Shown: piece by piece, positions 12,286-21,059 of the stretch
How positions within the stretch are numbered: position 1 is the stretch's first letter
How the letters are laid out: every line of letters begins with the position of its first letter
IMG/VR virus record: IMGVR_UViG_3300007519_000053
Location: 1 to 29,501 of that record
DNA: 29,501 nucleotides
Source: a virus
Strand: one strand, 5' to 3'
Position numbers and translations under genes: made by a program
The notes under the pieces: model-generated
What the model saw: only the letters and a program-made list of their open reading frames with translations
Told to the model about the DNA's origin: nothing
Databases searched by the model: none

Positions 12286-14613
12286 TTATTCCCCTTTCAG
12301 GGGGATATTCTGCCCGAAGTTCATCTGGTCCAGCAGCATGGCCTCAGACGGTCCGACCATAGAGCCCATGTAGGCTGCAAGAGGGCTGCTACCTCCTGCG
12401 ATACCGGGCCTCATGTTTGGCGCTTGACTAGCGTTTGTCAGCGACACGTTCATCTTATCCACAGCCTCGCCGGCTGGCGAGCTCAGAAAGTTGGCGCGGT
12501 TGGCGTCCACTCCAGCCAGCCCTTTGATAGACGCTCGTGGCAGCTGCCTACGGAACGCGCCGGCAGCGATTGCGTTTGACATAGCGCCAACGCTACCTGC
12601 GGCGATCATAACGCTGTCGCTGAGCGCTCCCCAAGGATTCCACGGCCTAGATGGAGCCGTAGCGGTGGGTTTGTACATATCGGCCACCTCAGCCTGTCGA
12701 GAGTAATCGCGCAATGCTTTCTGCATGGAGCGCACCATCTTCGGCTCGAACACCTCGTTGAGCCTGCCCAAACTGGCAGACTCATCGGAAAACATAGCCG
12801 CCAGCTGAGCAGGGCTCTTGTTTCTGGTCGCGTCGTACAGCGCCGACTTGACCCCTTCCTGAAACGCGGCGTGCTCCGACGCACTCTTGCTGGTTGACGT
12901 GACAAAGATGTCAAAGGGCAAGCTATCCGTGTCCGCTTTGAGGTATGCGTCGCGACCTGCCTGATAAGCGTTCTGCGTCATAGACACACCTCCGAACGAG
13001 GCGTCAATGTCTTTCAGCTCGGGGGCTACTTGATGCAGCCGCTTGTTAAGGCGGGCGCGCAGTGGCAGCAGCATAGTCACCACCTCGGCCTTTTCTTGCG
13101 AGCTCATGTTTGAAAACGCGCTGCCGTCGCGGGCGCTGCCCGTCATCAGGGAGTCCAGCTGCTTTCGCAAGTCGAGCAAATCAGACGGCGCGTAAGTGCG
13201 CTCTATGCCCTTTCTAGGTTTGCCTGCTTGCGGCCCTTTTGTATGTGGCTTCGGCGAGGTGCGGGCGGCACCTAGTAGATTGTTCTTCAGCTCTCCGTAC
13301 ATGGCAAGGGCGCGCGGTGTCTTTGGCTTGCCGCCGCCGGGACGCACGAACCCCCTGTTTAGCATCCTGTGCAGGGCTACAACAGGGGTGACGTTCTTTA
13401 CATTGGCGCGGAGTGCCCGGTCGTATTGGGGGGTAAGCTCTTCAAACTTCGCTCGGCTAGCCGCGTGCATAGATATGGGGCTCTGCACTGTGGATGAGCC
13501 GAACACCTCTACCATAGTCCTACGCGGACCTTCTTGCGCCGACTCATAGCGGTTGCGCAGCATAGTGCGCAAAGGCTCTACGGCGTCGATCCTTTTGGTA
13601 TCAGTCTGCGCCATAAGGTCGTCTATCTGCCCCTTAACGCGGTGCGGCATAAGGTCTGCCAGCACTGCGCCGGGGGGCAGGTCTAGCAGCTTGGCAGTTT
13701 CGGCTATGGCTTCTGCGTTGATCCCAAGAACACCGCTCGGCAAGACTTCCATAAAGGCATCACCATCGTTTTGCCGAATACTGTCGCGCACGGCAATAGC
13801 AGCCGTGTTGTCAGGATCGCGCAGCCCCGCTTTGCGAGCTACGTACTTGACGCCGTGGTCAAACACCGCCTCAGCTGCGAGCGTGCCTACAGCGCCCGCG
13901 CCAAAGCCATAGAGGGCTGCGACGTATGGATTTCCCTGCTGCGTGGCAACCGAATAGGCGGCGCTTTCCCCAGCACCGACAACGCCCATACCAAGCGCCC
14001 GCGTGACCATGTTGTTCTTGAACAGGCCAGCGCCGTATTGCGTCAGGGCGTTTATGCCTTTCACCCCTGCTATGCCCACCCGAGCGGGAATACCGCCGGG
14101 GGTCAGCGCTCCTGCTAGTTCCCCGACCAGATTTGACGAACTGTTCAGCCCTTCACTGACCGCTGCCATCCGCTTTCCCGGAGGCCCTGCGAAGGGGTCG
14201 CGGGCAATGGACGCAAGGCCCAGCACAGGGTTGAGGAGCCCGCCAGTGTATCCCTGCGCTACGCCAACAGCTGTGCCCAGAGCTATTCCACCGTCAGAGT
14301 CGTCGGGGCCTCTGCGGGCAAAGTAGTCAGCAGTCGCACCGAGCGCGCCCACGGTGGTTCTGCTCATCATATCGGTCCATGCCGTTGCCAGCTTTCCCCT
14401 CTTGGGGGTATTCTCGTAGACCCTATCCTCGTCGCGCTTCTTGTCGTAGGCAAGGTCTTCGCCCCGATCAAGAGCTTTGAAGAAGGCGGCTTGGTCTGCA
14501 AGCCGCTGCATATCTTGCTCAGCGGCTTGCGGGACCAGCGCAGGAAACGGCTGAGACTTGGGCGATGGCGCAGGCGCAGTGGCGGGCATTGGCTGGGGAG
14601 GGCCGGGCATCAT
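12286..14613 (-). CDS. Probable ejection (internal virion) protein, 775 residues
   Basis: The last gene of the structural operon. A Pro/Ala-rich N-terminus is followed by a charged region, then several long Gly/Ala-rich hydrophobic stretches at about residues 105-260 (GGIALGTAVGVAQGYTGGLL and GNPYVAALYGFGAGAVGTLA are examples) and one near 690 (SVMIAAGSVGAMSNAIAAGA). The rest is helical and charged. Large helical proteins with hydrophobic, membrane-compatible stretches at this place in the operon fit the T7 gp14-gp16 class, which are injected to build a channel across the cell envelope. It starts in an ATGA overlap with the 1261-residue gene. It ends N-I-P-L-K-G-E on a dyad, directly against the stop of the + strand primase gene. 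Confidence 0.6.
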   Translation of the reverse strand: MMPGPPQPMPATAPAPSPKSQPFPALVPQAAEQDMQRLADQAAFFKALDRGEDLAYDKKRDEDRVYENTPKRGKLATAWTDMMSRTTVGALGATADYFARRGPDDSDGGIALGTAVGVAQGYTGGLLNPVLGLASIARDPFAGPPGKRMAAVSEGLNSSSNLVGELAGALTPGGIPARVGIAGVKGINALTQYGAGLFKNNMVTRALGMGVVGAGESAAYSVATQQGNPYVAALYGFGAGAVGTLAAEAVFDHGVKYVARKAGLRDPDNTAAIAVRDSIRQNDGDAFMEVLPSGVLGINAEAIAETAKLLDLPPGAVLADLMPHRVKGQIDDLMAQTDTKRIDAVEPLRTMLRNRYESAQEGPRRTMVEVFGSSTVQSPISMHAASRAKFEELTPQYDRALRANVKNVTPVVALHRMLNRGFVRPGGGKPKTPRALAMYGELKNNLLGAARTSPKPHTKGPQAGKPRKGIERTYAPSDLLDLRKQLDSLMTGSARDGSAFSNMSSQEKAEVVTMLLPLRARLNKRLHQVAPELKDIDASFGGVSMTQNAYQAGRDAYLKADTDSLPFDIFVTSTSKSASEHAAFQEGVKSALYDATRNKSPAQLAAMFSDESASLGRLNEVFEPKMVRSMQKALRDYSRQAEVADMYKPTATAPSRPWNPWGALSDSVMIAAGSVGAMSNAIAAGAFRRQLPRASIKGLAGVDANRANFLSSPAGEAVDKMNVSLTNASQAPNMRPGIAGGSSPLAAYMGSMVGPSEAMLLDQMNFGQNIPLKGE
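12289..12306. repeat. 18-bp dyad, copy 16 (at the arm junction)
   Basis: TTCCCCT-TTCA-GGGGGAT. It encodes the last residues of the - strand gene and begins 3 bp after the + strand primase stop, in a third frame. It marks the exact point where the two arms meet. Confidence 0.85.
14394..14411. repeat. 18-bp dyad, copy 17 (in gene)
   Basis: TTCCCCT-CTTG-GGGGTAT, in the N-terminal part of the 775-residue protein, read on the - strand as T-P-K-R-G-K. Confidence 0.85.
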
Positions 14614-17600
14614 TTAGCCTCTCTTCTGATAGACTCAAGGCGGGCGTCAAGTTTCTTGGCCGTCTGGTAGGTAATAGCGCCGTTGTTGCTGACGACCTTG
14701 ATAAGCGTTGTATCGGTTATGTTTCCGCTGGCACGGTCAGCAGTGTACTTATCGTATAGGGCGCGGCTCTTCGTCGGGTCTCCAACAGTCCCAGCACCGT
14801 CGAACGTCGGGATGAGGTCAGGTGCTTTCTCATGGATTGCGTTGCTGATAAAGTCACTCATGCGCTTCGGATCAGACAACAGCGTCGGATCATTTTCGTA
14901 GAGCATCATATACTCTTGCTTTGCGTCGATAGCAATGCCTTCGATGATAGACATACGAACAATACGCTGAGCGAGCGCGTGCTGAGTGGTGACAGGGTCC
15001 GTAGTTGAGGGCATAGGCTGCAAGTACTTTGCGCCTTCCCAGTCAGACTGCTGGCCGACGCCGATAGTGCGCATAGCGCTGATAAACTGACCTTCGGCGG
15101 CGTCCACCATAGCAAGGTAGATGCGGGACGGTTCCGTGAGAATAGCGTCCGCAGCGCCTTTACCAAGCACGTCGTTGGCAAAAGACGACAGCGGCGCTAG
15201 TACTGCCGCAGTGAACGGGCCAGAAGAAAATTCTCCCTCTGCGGCCATAGTGGCGAGACCGTCCATAGCCGTAACCATGAGCGAACGGTTATCGTGCGTC
15301 TCACGCTGCGCCACAAGGCCGTCGGCCATCCCTTTCCGCAGGGTCGTGGCGATCTCTAGGCCGAACCCGCCCGGAAGCGCAGACATTTCCTTGGCGATGC
15401 GGAACACGTCGTCGTCTTTGATATACCGCTCAAGAGTCTTGATGCCCTCTGGCGTGCCGTACTCGTCATTGACGCCGCGCAGGACGTTCTTAAACTCCTC
15501 TGGCGTCGCCGCAGTCTGCAACGCCTCACGCACCGCGTCCCGCTTATCCGCAGGAAACAGCATACTCATGCGGTCGCCCATCTGGAACATGCGCTCCGTC
15601 TCGGCTGCGATAGCGTCAGACTCAACCTTGGCCGTTCTACTGGCCGCTAAGTCGTTTCTATCAAACTGTACAGTAGCGGCGTCAGTATCAGCGACAATAC
15701 GGCGATCTTGCGCCGAGACATTGTTAGCATTGGCAAGTTCCGCAGCCGCAATCTGCGCAGCAAAGCCATTTGCTTGCAAAGCGCTAGCCGTGCCAAACCC
15801 GAGCTCAGAGTCCCTAACAGCAGCATCGTCCGCAATCTTAGCAGCTTGCGCCTGTCGTGCCGCGTCTGTCGCAAGCTGAGAGGCGCGCGACCGTGCATCC
15901 GTTAGGTTGATCCTGTTTTCTGCGTTCTCATTGTCAAGATACGCCTGCTCGGTCCGCGCCAAAGATGCGGCAGCAGCAGCAGCGTCGCTGCGCGCCTTGT
16001 CTACCCTGAGCTGGTTTTGGGCGTCGCGCTCTGCGTTGACCGCCTCAGCGGTCATGTTGAGGTCCGCGTCCAGACGCAGGCGGGCCTCAGTGGTCTTGAG
16101 CTCTGACGCCTCGCGCAGCGAAGCGTTGAGCAGGGCGAGTTTAGTGGCGCTCTGGTCCACAGCATAAGCGCGCTTTGCATCCGACACTCTATTCTCAGCT
16201 GCTTGTGTGCGGATACGCGCCTCGTTTACCTTGATTTGGGCTGCGGTGTCGATACCAGAAGTCTCCGCAGCGGCGGTGCTCGCGGTTTGTGCGGCGGCTA
16301 GGCGCACCTCTTCGTCGCGCGCAGCCTGGCTCACAGCAGCGGCTTTGGTGCCCTCTCGCACAGAGATAGCAGCAATGGCTTCGTTCATAAGGATAGGGTT
16401 GCCAGAGTTTATGGCTTCCTTCTCTGGGTCCGTAGCGGTCTTCAACGCAGCGGCAATCATCCCCTCTGTAGGGTAACTTGCGTTCACAGCGGGCAGATTT
16501 GTACCTTGCAGTGCCTCACGCAGAGCCTTAACAGCGTCCGTCGACGGGTTGGCGGTTGCCGCGCTTATCAGCGCGGCAACCGCTGGGTTAGCTCCCTGCT
16601 CTACCAGTGAGCGGGCGTTGAACCACTCAGAAATTGCGCCAACCTCGTTGCGGTTAGCTCTGTTCTCGATGGCGGCAGCTCGGTACGCCATCACAATCCC
16701 GTCGGCCTCATTAGGGCGGGTAAGCTGATCTGCAAGCTCTTCCGCTGTAGCGTCGGGCATAGCTGCGCGCAGCGCTTCCTTAGCCGCTTGTTCACTGGTC
16801 GCCATGCTGACGGGTCGGTTAGGCTGCTCTTTTGCCAGCTCGTCCGTGCGCGCTTTGGCAGCGTCGTAGGCGGTTGGGTCTGCGGCGGGGCCAGCTCGCA
16901 GAGTGGCTGCGTCTGTGGAGCGCCCCATGCGATCAAGGATTGCGGACCACTCAATGTCTGACCCGCGCTGATCTATGGCGCTAAGCCCGGTCGCCACTTG
17001 ATCGCCAAAGCGACTAGAAATAGAAGCGTAGCTGTTGGGGTCTTTGTCCAGACTGTCGGCAGCGCGGAGCATAGCAGCACTGACGCTAGGGCCGTACAAG
17101 GCGGCAGCAGCGCGCAAGTCTGCGGCAAAGCCGGGGGCTGCGGCAATGTTCTGATCTCGCGCCAGAGAAGCGCTGGCTGCGTTGTCGCCACCGGCTTTCG
17201 GCTTAGACGCATCTCTGTATATCGCGCCCGCCAGCTCGGTGTTGTCATTGAGGGAAAGATTGGCGAGGTCGGGAAACCCCATGGCGGTGTACATATCCGC
17301 AGTCGCTTGATTTTGCGCTACTCTGGCGCGCTGCTTAGCCGCTGCCAGCTTCTCTTCAAGCTTGTACTTGCGTTCGGTGTCTGCCCGAGACAGGTCGTTG
17401 CCAAACTGGTCTTTCATGTACTGGCTGGCAACACCCATGGCGGCGCTAGAACCCTCGTCGCCACCAAAAGTCACCATAGCCGCTAGGGCTGGCTTCCCAG
17501 CTTTCTTGAAGTGCTCTGCCAATGCTGACCGCTGCTTCACTTTCTGCGCCTGCGCAGCTTCTTTGTCGGCTTTGTTCTGCGCGGCTGCGCGGCGCTCACG

Positions 17601-18395
17601 CTGAGCGCCGATAACGCCGCCCACGTTGACAGGCTGATTGGAGCCCATCTGACCGAGGCCAACAGACAAGATTTCAAGCATGTCAGCCGCCATCAGGCGG
17701 CGCTTGGTGGTATTCGGGTCGGTCTCATCTTTCGAGGCCTGCGCCGCCTGCGCCACTTCTTGTATGGTGCTGAACCCGTCAGACGGGTCGAGGCCGTGCT
17801 TACCGGCAAGAAAGCTGTTTGCCTCGCCCACAGCGCCGTTCAGGATTGCAGACGCAGGAGTGCCGTCCTCTCCAGCAGGGAGCGTGCTATTGATCTGCTC
17901 GTCGGTAGCGCCGCCCACTGTACGCACAATCCCCTCCACAGGGGAAGCTGGCACATGCTCAGCGCCAGTCATCGCAGCGTAAACCTGCCCGCCGTAATCG
18001 GCGCGCTTCGGGATGTGTTTCGCTGCTGGGCGCTCGTAATTCTGGGCAACGTCTAGCGCTGCGGTACGCGGGTTATCAGCGTTCTTGAACGTGTCGTACG
18101 CTCGGGACTCGGTGCCACCAAACTCACGGACCATGAAACGGGCCTGCGTCATCAGGTCGTCAGCGCTTGCCCCTTCTTGCTCCGCAAACGCTCGCAAGTC
18201 GTCCGCGCGAGAGCCGCGCCATTGTGCAATCCCAACCGCTCCCTCACCCTCATTGACGGCCATAGGGTCGCCGTTGCTTTCGGCCAGCACGTTGCCCAGA
18301 AGGCCAGAAGCGCCTGCGGGGGACATGCCCACGCCTGCGCCAGTGAAGTACTTGTACAGCTCGTCAAAGTTGTCTCGGTTAGGAAGTTTTGCCAT
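14610..18395 (-). CDS. Large ejection protein with N-terminal tail lysozyme
   Basis: At 1261 residues this is the largest product in the window. Residues 1-145 match the phage tail lysozyme type (Phage_lysozyme2): PAGASGLLGNVLAESNGDP with probable catalytic Glu39, then EGAVGIAQWRGSRADDLRAF. It should cut peptidoglycan during DNA entry. A linker containing SPVEGI (encoded by a dyad) joins it to a very long Ala-rich region, with coiled coil strongest at about residues 640-900 and dense in Ala, Glu, Arg and Asp. In T7 the muralytic domain is in gp16, at the N-terminus of a similarly large injected protein, so this is probably the functional counterpart, with a different enzyme fold. A GGGAGG site precedes ATG 18395. 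A second dyad encodes YPTEGM. Confidence 0.75.
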   Translation of the reverse strand: MAKLPNRDNFDELYKYFTGAGVGMSPAGASGLLGNVLAESNGDPMAVNEGEGAVGIAQWRGSRADDLRAFAEQEGASADDLMTQARFMVREFGGTESRAYDTFKNADNPRTAALDVAQNYERPAAKHIPKRADYGGQVYAAMTGAEHVPASPVEGIVRTVGGATDEQINSTLPAGEDGTPASAILNGAVGEANSFLAGKHGLDPSDGFSTIQEVAQAAQASKDETDPNTTKRRLMAADMLEILSVGLGQMGSNQPVNVGGVIGAQRERRAAAQNKADKEAAQAQKVKQRSALAEHFKKAGKPALAAMVTFGGDEGSSAAMGVASQYMKDQFGNDLSRADTERKYKLEEKLAAAKQRARVAQNQATADMYTAMGFPDLANLSLNDNTELAGAIYRDASKPKAGGDNAASASLARDQNIAAAPGFAADLRAAAALYGPSVSAAMLRAADSLDKDPNSYASISSRFGDQVATGLSAIDQRGSDIEWSAILDRMGRSTDAATLRAGPAADPTAYDAAKARTDELAKEQPNRPVSMATSEQAAKEALRAAMPDATAEELADQLTRPNEADGIVMAYRAAAIENRANRNEVGAISEWFNARSLVEQGANPAVAALISAATANPSTDAVKALREALQGTNLPAVNASYPTEGMIAAALKTATDPEKEAINSGNPILMNEAIAAISVREGTKAAAVSQAARDEEVRLAAAQTASTAAAETSGIDTAAQIKVNEARIRTQAAENRVSDAKRAYAVDQSATKLALLNASLREASELKTTEARLRLDADLNMTAEAVNAERDAQNQLRVDKARSDAAAAAASLARTEQAYLDNENAENRINLTDARSRASQLATDAARQAQAAKIADDAAVRDSELGFGTASALQANGFAAQIAAAELANANNVSAQDRRIVADTDAATVQFDRNDLAASRTAKVESDAIAAETERMFQMGDRMSMLFPADKRDAVREALQTAATPEEFKNVLRGVNDEYGTPEGIKTLERYIKDDDVFRIAKEMSALPGGFGLEIATTLRKGMADGLVAQRETHDNRSLMVTAMDGLATMAAEGEFSSGPFTAAVLAPLSSFANDVLGKGAADAILTEPSRIYLAMVDAAEGQFISAMRTIGVGQQSDWEGAKYLQPMPSTTDPVTTQHALAQRIVRMSIIEGIAIDAKQEYMMLYENDPTLLSDPKRMSDFISNAIHEKAPDLIPTFDGAGTVGDPTKSRALYDKYTADRASGNITDTTLIKVVSNNGAITYQTAKKLDARLESIRREAK
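16459..16476. repeat. 18-bp dyad, copy 18 (in gene)
   Basis: ATCCCCT-CTGT-AGGGTAA, in the middle of the 1261-residue gene, read on the - strand as Y-P-T-E-G-M. Confidence 0.85.
17929..17946. repeat. 18-bp dyad, copy 19 (in gene)
   Basis: ATCCCCT-CCAC-AGGGGAA, read on the - strand as S-P-V-E-G-I, exactly at the end of the tail lysozyme domain. Confidence 0.9.
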
Positions 18396-18399
18396 GACG

Positions 18400-19092
18400 T
18401 TACTTGCCTCCCAATGCCGCAGACCCGAGCCCGGTGGCTAGGCTCAAGTAATCAAACATACCCGGCTGGCTTCGCGAGGTCTTTGTCACGTTTTGATTCA
18501 GGGGGCTACCGCCAAGCCCAGCCATAATCAAGTCGAGCATCTGCTGCGGTCGCGCTGCGACCTGCTGGTACTGAATGTCGCCTGCGTCAAGGATGCCCTG
18601 AGCGGACTGCTGCTGCTGTGAGCCGAACGCGGCCTGCCCACCAGAAATCTGCTGGCCTAAGCCGAAGCCCTGCATACCTGCGCCTTGCAGCCCACCCAGA
18701 CTGGCTAACCGCTGTTGCCCGGCAGCCTGCGCCATGTTCCCTGCGGTCTGAAAACCTTGCTGGTACAGGTTGGCAGAAGTTTCAGCGGTTGTGCGGCCAT
18801 AGGCGTCCATAACCTGCGACTCTACCAAGCCGTGCCGTGAACCGCCAAACGCGCCAGCCTGCGCAGCCTGACCGCGAACATTGTTGAGGTCCATCCCACG
18901 CTGCTCGTCTATCCTGCCAAGCGCCTTGTTAAGCACGTTCTCTTGGTAGGGAGACGCATAGGAGTTCATGCTGCGGCGGAACGCTCCGGGCGCAGACATA
19001 CCAGAGAACCCCTGACCAGCGCCTTGCAGCGCACGGCTGCTTGCCCCGTAAATGTTCCCCCCTTGAGGGGAATAGCCTGCTCCACCGCTCAT
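18400..19092 (-). CDS. Probable ejection protein, gp14-like
   Basis: A 230-residue protein rich in Gly, Gln, Ala and Ser. Residues 40-90 include NSYASPYQENVLNKALGRID and GAFGGSRHGLVES. The pattern of a Pro-Tyr near the N-terminus, a helix, and then a GAFGGSR segment is one I associate with short phage ejection proteins next to the large lysozyme-bearing ones. The C-terminus has a short hydrophobic stretch (YLSLATGLGSAALGG) that could touch a membrane. It starts after AAAGGACA, 11 bp after the preceding stop, and ends 4 bp before the 1261-residue gene. SPQGGN near residue 8 is encoded by a dyad. Confidence 0.6.
   Translation of the reverse strand: MSGGAGYSPQGGNIYGASSRALQGAGQGFSGMSAPGAFRRSMNSYASPYQENVLNKALGRIDEQRGMDLNNVRGQAAQAGAFGGSRHGLVESQVMDAYGRTTAETSANLYQQGFQTAGNMAQAAGQQRLASLGGLQGAGMQGFGLGQQISGGQAAFGSQQQQSAQGILDAGDIQYQQVAARPQQMLDLIMAGLGGSPLNQNVTKTSRSQPGMFDYLSLATGLGSAALGGK
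19055..19072. repeat. 18-bp dyad, copy 20 (in gene)
   Basis: TTCCCCC-CTTG-AGGGGAA, at the 5' end of the gp14-like gene, read on the - strand as S-P-Q-G-G-N. Confidence 0.9.
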
Positions 19093-19103
19093 TATAATGT
19101 CCT

Positions 19104-19739
19104 TTACTTTGAGCCAGGCTCGCCACTGGTGCCACCTAGGCCGTAATCGTCTGGGCCGAAACTACCAGAGTTGCCGCTGTCGCTGCCACCGCTGTCCATG
19201 CTGCCGTAATCGTCTGGGCCGTCGTAGTCGTAGTTGCTGTTGTCGCTGCCACCGCTGTCCATGCTGCCGCTGCTTTGTTGCCCCATGACCTGCTGCGGCT
19301 GTTCGCCGTTCATGCCCTTGCCGCCACCGTACACTGGCTGATACAACGGCGACTGCTCATCGTAGTACTGTCCGGTTGTAGGGTCTGCATAAAGCAAGGC
19401 AAGAGACCGGCGCATTTCCGGCGACATAGACTCGTTCATGTTGCGATCAAACACACCAGCTGGGGAGTACCCAAGAAATCCGGCGGAGTCGCGCTGAGGT
19501 GCAGGCATGTAGCCGTCAGATGGCGAAGCCTGCATACCCAGCGCCGAAGCAGCGCTTTGGTTGTTGTTGCGCGCGTCGATCTGCCCCGGAGCCTCTGCCG
19601 CGAACACCGTACCTCGGTTGGGCATGTACGGCAAACGTGCGGCAAGCGCCCCATAGTCTAGGGCGTCCACACTGGCCTCGGTAAGCCGGGGGTCAATTTT
19701 GGTTTCAGCAGTGTCCTTGCCAGCTTTGCTCGACCCCAC
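19104..19739 (-). CDS. Low-complexity virion protein with Gly/Ser/Asp repeats
   Basis: A 211-residue protein. I start it at GTG 19739, because AAGGAG lies seven bases upstream and the preceding stop ends at 19741, leaving one base between genes; longer starts lie within the previous gene. The first 150 residues are polar with no clear domain. The last 60 are low-complexity, with two copies of a 21-residue Gly/Ser/Asp/Tyr unit (GSMDSGGSD, then GPDDYGS) encoded by a 63-bp tandem repeat. It sits among ejection protein genes. The acidic, flexible tail could help order in the virion or be a passive spacer. Function is not recognised. Confidence 0.6.
   Translation of the reverse strand: MGSSKAGKDTAETKIDPRLTEASVDALDYGALAARLPYMPNRGTVFAAEAPGQIDARNNNQSAASALGMQASPSDGYMPAPQRDSAGFLGYSPAGVFDRNMNESMSPEMRRSLALLYADPTTGQYYDEQSPLYQPVYGGGKGMNGEQPQQVMGQQSSGSMDSGGSDNSNYDYDGPDDYGSMDSGGSDSGNSGSFGPDDYGLGGTSGEPGSK
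19141..19266. repeat. 63-bp tandem repeat, two units
   Basis: Units 19141-19203 and 19204-19266 share CCGTAATCGTCTGGGCCG at one end and TGTCGCTGCCACCGCTGTCC near the other, and differ in the middle. 63 bp is 21 codons, so the frame is kept and the copy number can vary without breaking the gene. Confidence 0.8.
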
Positions 19740-19740
19740 G

Positions 19741-20352
19741 TTACAGCTCCTTATACATTGTAGACATGACGTGCTCCCAACCGCGCGGCTTGAGCTCACG
19801 AGCCCACCCAGTCCGACCAGAAATAGTCAGATGCTTACAGCCCATGGAGCGTGCCTGCTGCGCTATGTACTCTTCGGCGTCTTTTATGGTCTGCATGTCA
19901 CCCGCAGCGATGAAGCAGTGATAAGTAGAGTACTGAGGGAACACGCAGTACTGCATCAGGACAACAGCATCGTCGTATTCGTAGACGTGTATCTGACGGG
20001 CAGCAACCTTAGCTACAACGTCGTCAAAGACGTACTGGCCTTTTGCGTGGCGCAGGGCCTCGTCAATCTGCTCCTTCCACTTGAGCAGCACAGCCATGAT
20101 GACCGTGACGTACGCAGCTGCGTTGTCGCGGTTGTGGTCTATGGGCTTCAACATACCCTCTGTAGGGGAAGGTGCCGCCTGAGCGCTGGTCGCTATGTCG
20201 ATGCGGCGCTTGGCAGCGTCGTCCATAGGTGCCTCGTCTGCAAGTGACCTGCGGGCTCGATCTGCCAAGCGGTGATGCGCGGTCCAGGTATTCTCGGACT
20301 GAAGCCTGTTCTGCATACTGGACAGATAGTCAGTTTGTGGCGCGCCGCTCAT
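19741..20352 (-). CDS. GNAT-fold protein, T7 gp13-like internal virion protein
   Basis: 203 residues. The N-terminal 75 are polar and helical, with a linker carrying SPTEGM from a dyad. Residues 80-203 look like a GNAT acyltransferase fold, with a long central region and the ending AEEYIAQQARSMGCKHLTIS, then GRTGWARELKPRGW. That GR-GW-R-LK pattern is one I know from phage proteins related to T7 gp13, an internal virion protein. Whether it still binds acetyl-CoA is unclear. It overlaps the upstream gene by four bases (20349-20352) and starts after AGGAG. It heads the ejection gene cluster. Confidence 0.6.
   Translation of the reverse strand: MSGAPQTDYLSSMQNRLQSENTWTAHHRLADRARRSLADEAPMDDAAKRRIDIATSAQAAPSPTEGMLKPIDHNRDNAAAYVTVIMAVLLKWKEQIDEALRHAKGQYVFDDVVAKVAARQIHVYEYDDAVVLMQYCVFPQYSTYHCFIAAGDMQTIKDAEEYIAQQARSMGCKHLTISGRTGWARELKPRGWEHVMSTMYKEL
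20153..20170. repeat. 18-bp dyad, copy 21 (in gene)
   Basis: ATACCCT-CTGT-AGGGGAA, in the linker of the GNAT-fold protein, read on the - strand as S-P-T-E-G-M. Confidence 0.85.
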
Positions 20353-21059
20353 TGTGTAACTCCTGTTAGGCGCACGGTCAGCGCGCTTAGTTTGCTCTCT
20401 ACGCCTGTGATTGTCGTTGGGGCGCCAAAGAACGAGGCCCCAGTCACAGATGTCATAAGAGCATAGGTACCGCCGTCAGCTGGGACTTCCAACGTGCCGG
20501 ATACTGGCACATGGATTTGCGATTGCCCAGCCTTGCATAGCATCTGACCCATACCACGCCCAACCGGAGTTGTCAACGCTGACGCTTCTGCGATGTAAGA
20601 CGCTGCGGTCACAGCGTCTCCTGACGACACGTACAAGGTAAAGTATCCTTCAAGCAGGTACATTCCCCCTAAGAGGGTAATCTCGTAGGTGCTGGCGTTA
20701 AACGATCCCCACACAGGGTCGTCACTGAGCGACGTAGGTAGTGGCACGCGGTTCGCGCCCACAGAAGCGGCGAACGTGGTCGAGACAGTGTTGGTGACAA
20801 ACAGCCCTGCGCTGACAGTCTCTTGGTTAGGGATTACCCAAGACGCTCCGTCAGAGTGTACTGGCACACCCACTGCAGGGTCGTACAACAGCACCCCGGC
20901 TATTGACGCACGCTCAATAAGGTCCGTCATGCGCCAGCGAAGCAGAGGTGACACAGGCCGCAGGGTCTCCTCTGCGTACCCTCCTCCGGCCACGTCTGCC
21001 TCGTAGACGGCGCGCGCCCACGCATCAATGGACATCAGCCGTGGGTTGGGAATACTCAT
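20349..21059 (-). CDS. Probable tail or virion surface protein, 236 residues
   Basis: Residues 1-60 are helical and charged (MSIDAWARAVYEADVAGGGY). The rest is beta-rich with many Thr, Val, Gly and Ser, ending in alternating strands (TYALMTSVTGASFFGAPTTI). It has four-base overlaps with the neighbours at both ends, so it is coupled with the tail/nozzle gene upstream. An 18-bp dyad encodes ITLLGGM. The beta-rich fold and place in the operon point to a tail component. No specific family is recognised. Confidence 0.55.
   Translation of the reverse strand: MSIPNPRLMSIDAWARAVYEADVAGGGYAEETLRPVSPLLRWRMTDLIERASIAGVLLYDPAVGVPVHSDGASWVIPNQETVSAGLFVTNTVSTTFAASVGANRVPLPTSLSDDPVWGSFNASTYEITLLGGMYLLEGYFTLYVSSGDAVTAASYIAEASALTTPVGRGMGQMLCKAGQSQIHVPVSGTLEVPADGGTYALMTSVTGASFFGAPTTITGVESKLSALTVRLTGVTQ
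20663..20680. repeat. 18-bp dyad, copy 22 (in gene)
   Basis: TTCCCCC-TAAG-AGGGTAA, read on the - strand as I-T-L-L-G-G-M. Confidence 0.85.

Noticed and set aside
14188-14206. CCCT and AGGGG in the 775-residue gene as another dyad
   Set aside because: Outer bases do not match either arm, and GC-rich sequence gives such matches by chance.
15121-15879. 252-residue + strand frame inside the lysozyme-bearing gene
   Set aside because: It is the shadow of Ala- and Glu-rich codons of the real - strand gene, with Ser/Ala/Arg-rich low complexity and no ribosome site.
20540-20577. TTGACA-17-TATGGG on the - strand as a promoter
   Set aside because: The -10 is weak and the site is inside a tightly coupled structural operon.
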